Positions 32,708 through 34,378 of a stretch of 34,378 nucleotides of DNA are shown one piece after another. The position numbers and the translations under genes are program-made. Where the stretch lies: positions 1 to 34,378 of the forward strand of contig JAVKOQ010000473.1 in assembly GCA_031835245.1 (NCBI GenBank), read 5' to 3'. The stretch is from Balamuthia mandrillaris (taxonomy: Eukaryota; Discosea; Longamoebia; Balamuthiidae). The first letter of the stretch is position 1. Each line of letters begins with the position of its first letter. The notes under the pieces were generated by a model that ran no database searches, was not told where the DNA came from, and saw nothing but the letters and a program-made list of their open reading frames with translations.

Positions 32708-33047
32708 TGGACCCTGGCAGTGAACGAAAGGCTGCACCCGCTGCTGAAAACCCTCACAACGAGATCCACCCACCCCAAGCTGGCTGCCAAGCAAAGTTTC
32801 GTGGGCCTCCCTCCGGCCGACGGCTTTCTGTTTTGGCTGAGGGGTTGCCGCTCGGAACATCGCGTCGACACGAAAATCTTTTCTGCCAACGCATATCTTT
32901 GGCCGGTGCACGCCATTCGTCACCTCCCCTCTCCTCTCCTCATTTTTTGTCATTTAGCTTTCTTCGCGTGTTCGCTCCCCTTTGGCCATTCGCGCTCCCA
33001 GCAAAACTAGCTACAGACTTCTGTCCTCCTCTTGTGCACTTAACACC
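32708..33047. promoter_or_regulatory. Divergent promoter region, PC4 / PRPP synthetase
   Basis: 340 bp between two head-to-head housekeeping genes. It is relatively GC-rich compared with other spacers. It is open in some frames, but no conserved coding was recognised. Confidence 0.4.
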
Positions 33048-34308
33048 ATGGAAGATCCTCAAGCGAAGAAGCCTGGCTACGTGGTGAAGCTTATTTCTGG
33101 CAATGCTAACTCGAAGCTTGGTGCGCCTTGCCCACTCCTCACCTTAAAACAAACCTCTGCGCCCACCAAGGTTGGTATGGCTGACCCCCGACGTTCTGCT
33201 CTATTCAACCAGCAAGGGATATTGCCAAAGAACTCGGCACGGACATTGCCGAGTGTGAAGTGGGCAAATTTTCTGATGGAGAAATTAAGATCCAAATCAA
33301 ACACAACGTGCGGGGAGCCGATGCCTTTGTGATCCAGCCTACCTGTGGCGAAGTGAACAACAACCTCATGGAGCTGCTTTTGTTGCTTCACACCCTCAAA
33401 CTGTCCTCTGCCAAGAGAATAACGGCTGTAGTACCCTATTTTGGTTATGCCCGACAAGACCGCAAAACTCGTCCCAGAGTTCCCATCTCCGCCAGCGCTG
33501 TCGCTCAACTGATTGAGGCCATGGGTCAGTGTTTCTCTTTCTCTCCTCCTTCTCTCCGCTCCACTCCACTCAGCTCCTTTGTTGTCTGTTGTTGGGTTAC
33601 AACACACCCTTTTGCCGCACCAACACCAACAGGACCCCATCGACTGGTCACGTTAGATCTGCACTGTGGCCAAATACAGGGTTTCTTTCACGAAACCCCT
33701 GTTGACAACTTGTTCGCGGAGGTGGAATTCATTGGAGGGCTCAAAAAGAAATTGGAGAGCGATGGCATCAGCAAGGATAATGTTACGATTGTATCTCCTG
33801 ATGCTGGTGGAGTTTTGCGGGCCCGTAGGATTGCTGATCAGCTTGGCGTTGCTGCAGTAGTCACAATTTTGAAACGAAGGCAACAAGCCAACACCATAGA
33901 ATCCATGCAAATTGTTGGTCACGTAGAAGACAAGCATTGTATCATTGTGGATGACATCATCGATACAGCTGGCACTCTTTGCAAGGCTGCAGAGATGTTG
34001 AAAGACAATGGAGCTCGTTCTGTGCTAGCATGTGCATCCCATGGAATTTTTTCAGGCAATGCCATTGAAAGGATCAACAACTCTGTACTTGAGGTAATTT
34101 GCATTTTCGTTTGTCTCAAGAAGCACTTTTTACTAAGATTATTTCCACACAACAGGAAGTTTGGGTTACAGACAGCATTCCCCAAGAACAGAACTCTGCT
34201 GAAAGCCAGAAGCTCAAAGTTTTAAGTATTGCTCCTTTGTTGGCAAGGGCTATTCAGCGTATTCATGACGAAGAGTCATTGTCTGTTCTATTTGATGAAC
34301 AGCTATAA
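33048..34308 (+). CDS. PRPS: Ribose-phosphate pyrophosphokinase (PRPP synthetase)
   Basis: Makes PRPP from ribose-5-phosphate and ATP for nucleotide, histidine and tryptophan synthesis. Four exons, 33048-33120, 33213-33524, 33633-34093 and 34156-34308, join in phase to 332 residues. The motifs are 'LISGNANSKLARDIAKELGT' (across intron 1), 'FSDGEIKIQIKHNVRGADAF', 'VVPYFGYARQDRKTRPRVPI' (flexible catalytic loop), 'LVTLDLHCGQIQGFF' (where animals have DLHASQIQGFF), 'SPDAGGVLRARRIADQLG' and the PRPP-binding loop 'CIIVDDIIDTAGTL'. The length is normal for the family and all key residues are present. Confidence 0.96.
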
Positions 34309-34378
34309 AGCTAGTTTGAAAATGAATTCCTTAACACACTATCAAGTTTTGTCATTTAAAACATATCAACAAAGTTTT

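Noticed and set aside
32443-33087. 214-residue plus-strand open frame over the PC4 5' end and spacer
   Set aside because: It is antisense to PC4 exons and has no recognisable domain. The PC4 exons on the other strand are clearly conserved.
1-34378. CRISPR array, operon or prokaryotic system
   Set aside because: GT-AG introns and eukaryote-specific genes throughout. Repeats are microsatellites without unique equal-length spacers.

Overview
The window is nuclear DNA of an intron-rich, gene-dense unicellular eukaryote. Thirteen protein genes fit in 34 kb. Most are cut by GT-AG introns of about 30-500 bp, and intergenic spaces are mostly 100-350 bp. I cannot name the lineage. The set (sortilin, a short oxysterol-binding protein, MAPK15, a proteinase-K-like protease, a MEA1 homologue, a membrane protein that looks like a plant/algal/protist family, and an FG-GAP receptor kinase) does not look like an animal, fungus or land plant. 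Simple-sequence tracts are unusually abundant.

Left part (1-5460): the 5' part of an ACAD10/11-type gene on the minus strand, cut by the window edge, stands head to head with a complete VPS10/sortilin receptor gene on the plus strand (1661-5220).

Accessory-looking part (5461-9831): a minus-strand gene ends in a divergent protein-kinase domain. Upstream it carries a long region of unknown fold and an acidic/RG-rich hexanucleotide-coded segment. It recalls nuclease-kinase (Crinkler-type) effectors, but that assignment is tentative. Just beyond its 5' end lies a short interstitial telomere-like array (9258-9312) and about 500 bp with no gene. A 358-bp piece of the kinase 3' end recurs almost unchanged 9 kb away at 14454-14810, beside a 19-bp inverted repeat.

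Middle part (9832-21060): three further minus-strand genes follow: an intronless MEA1 homologue, an 11-exon type I membrane protein resembling the At5g58100/SPOT1 (DUF7906-like) family, and a receptor with FG-GAP repeats, a Calx-beta-like segment, one membrane helix and a tyrosine-kinase-like domain. The receptor is divergent from a secreted subtilase on the plus strand.

Right part (21742-34308): housekeeping genes in strictly alternating orientation: MAPK15 (+), PSMD3/Rpn3 (-), PRP18 (+), an SDR epimerase (-), an oxysterol-binding-related protein (+), PC4/Sub1 (-) and PRPP synthetase (+). The genes form no pathway. The alternation implies shared divergent promoters and close convergent 3' ends.

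Exon boundaries were placed by hand from GT-AG sites and reading phase. They are firm for the SPOT1-like gene, PRPP synthetase, PC4 and the kinase exons of the receptor, and approximate elsewhere.
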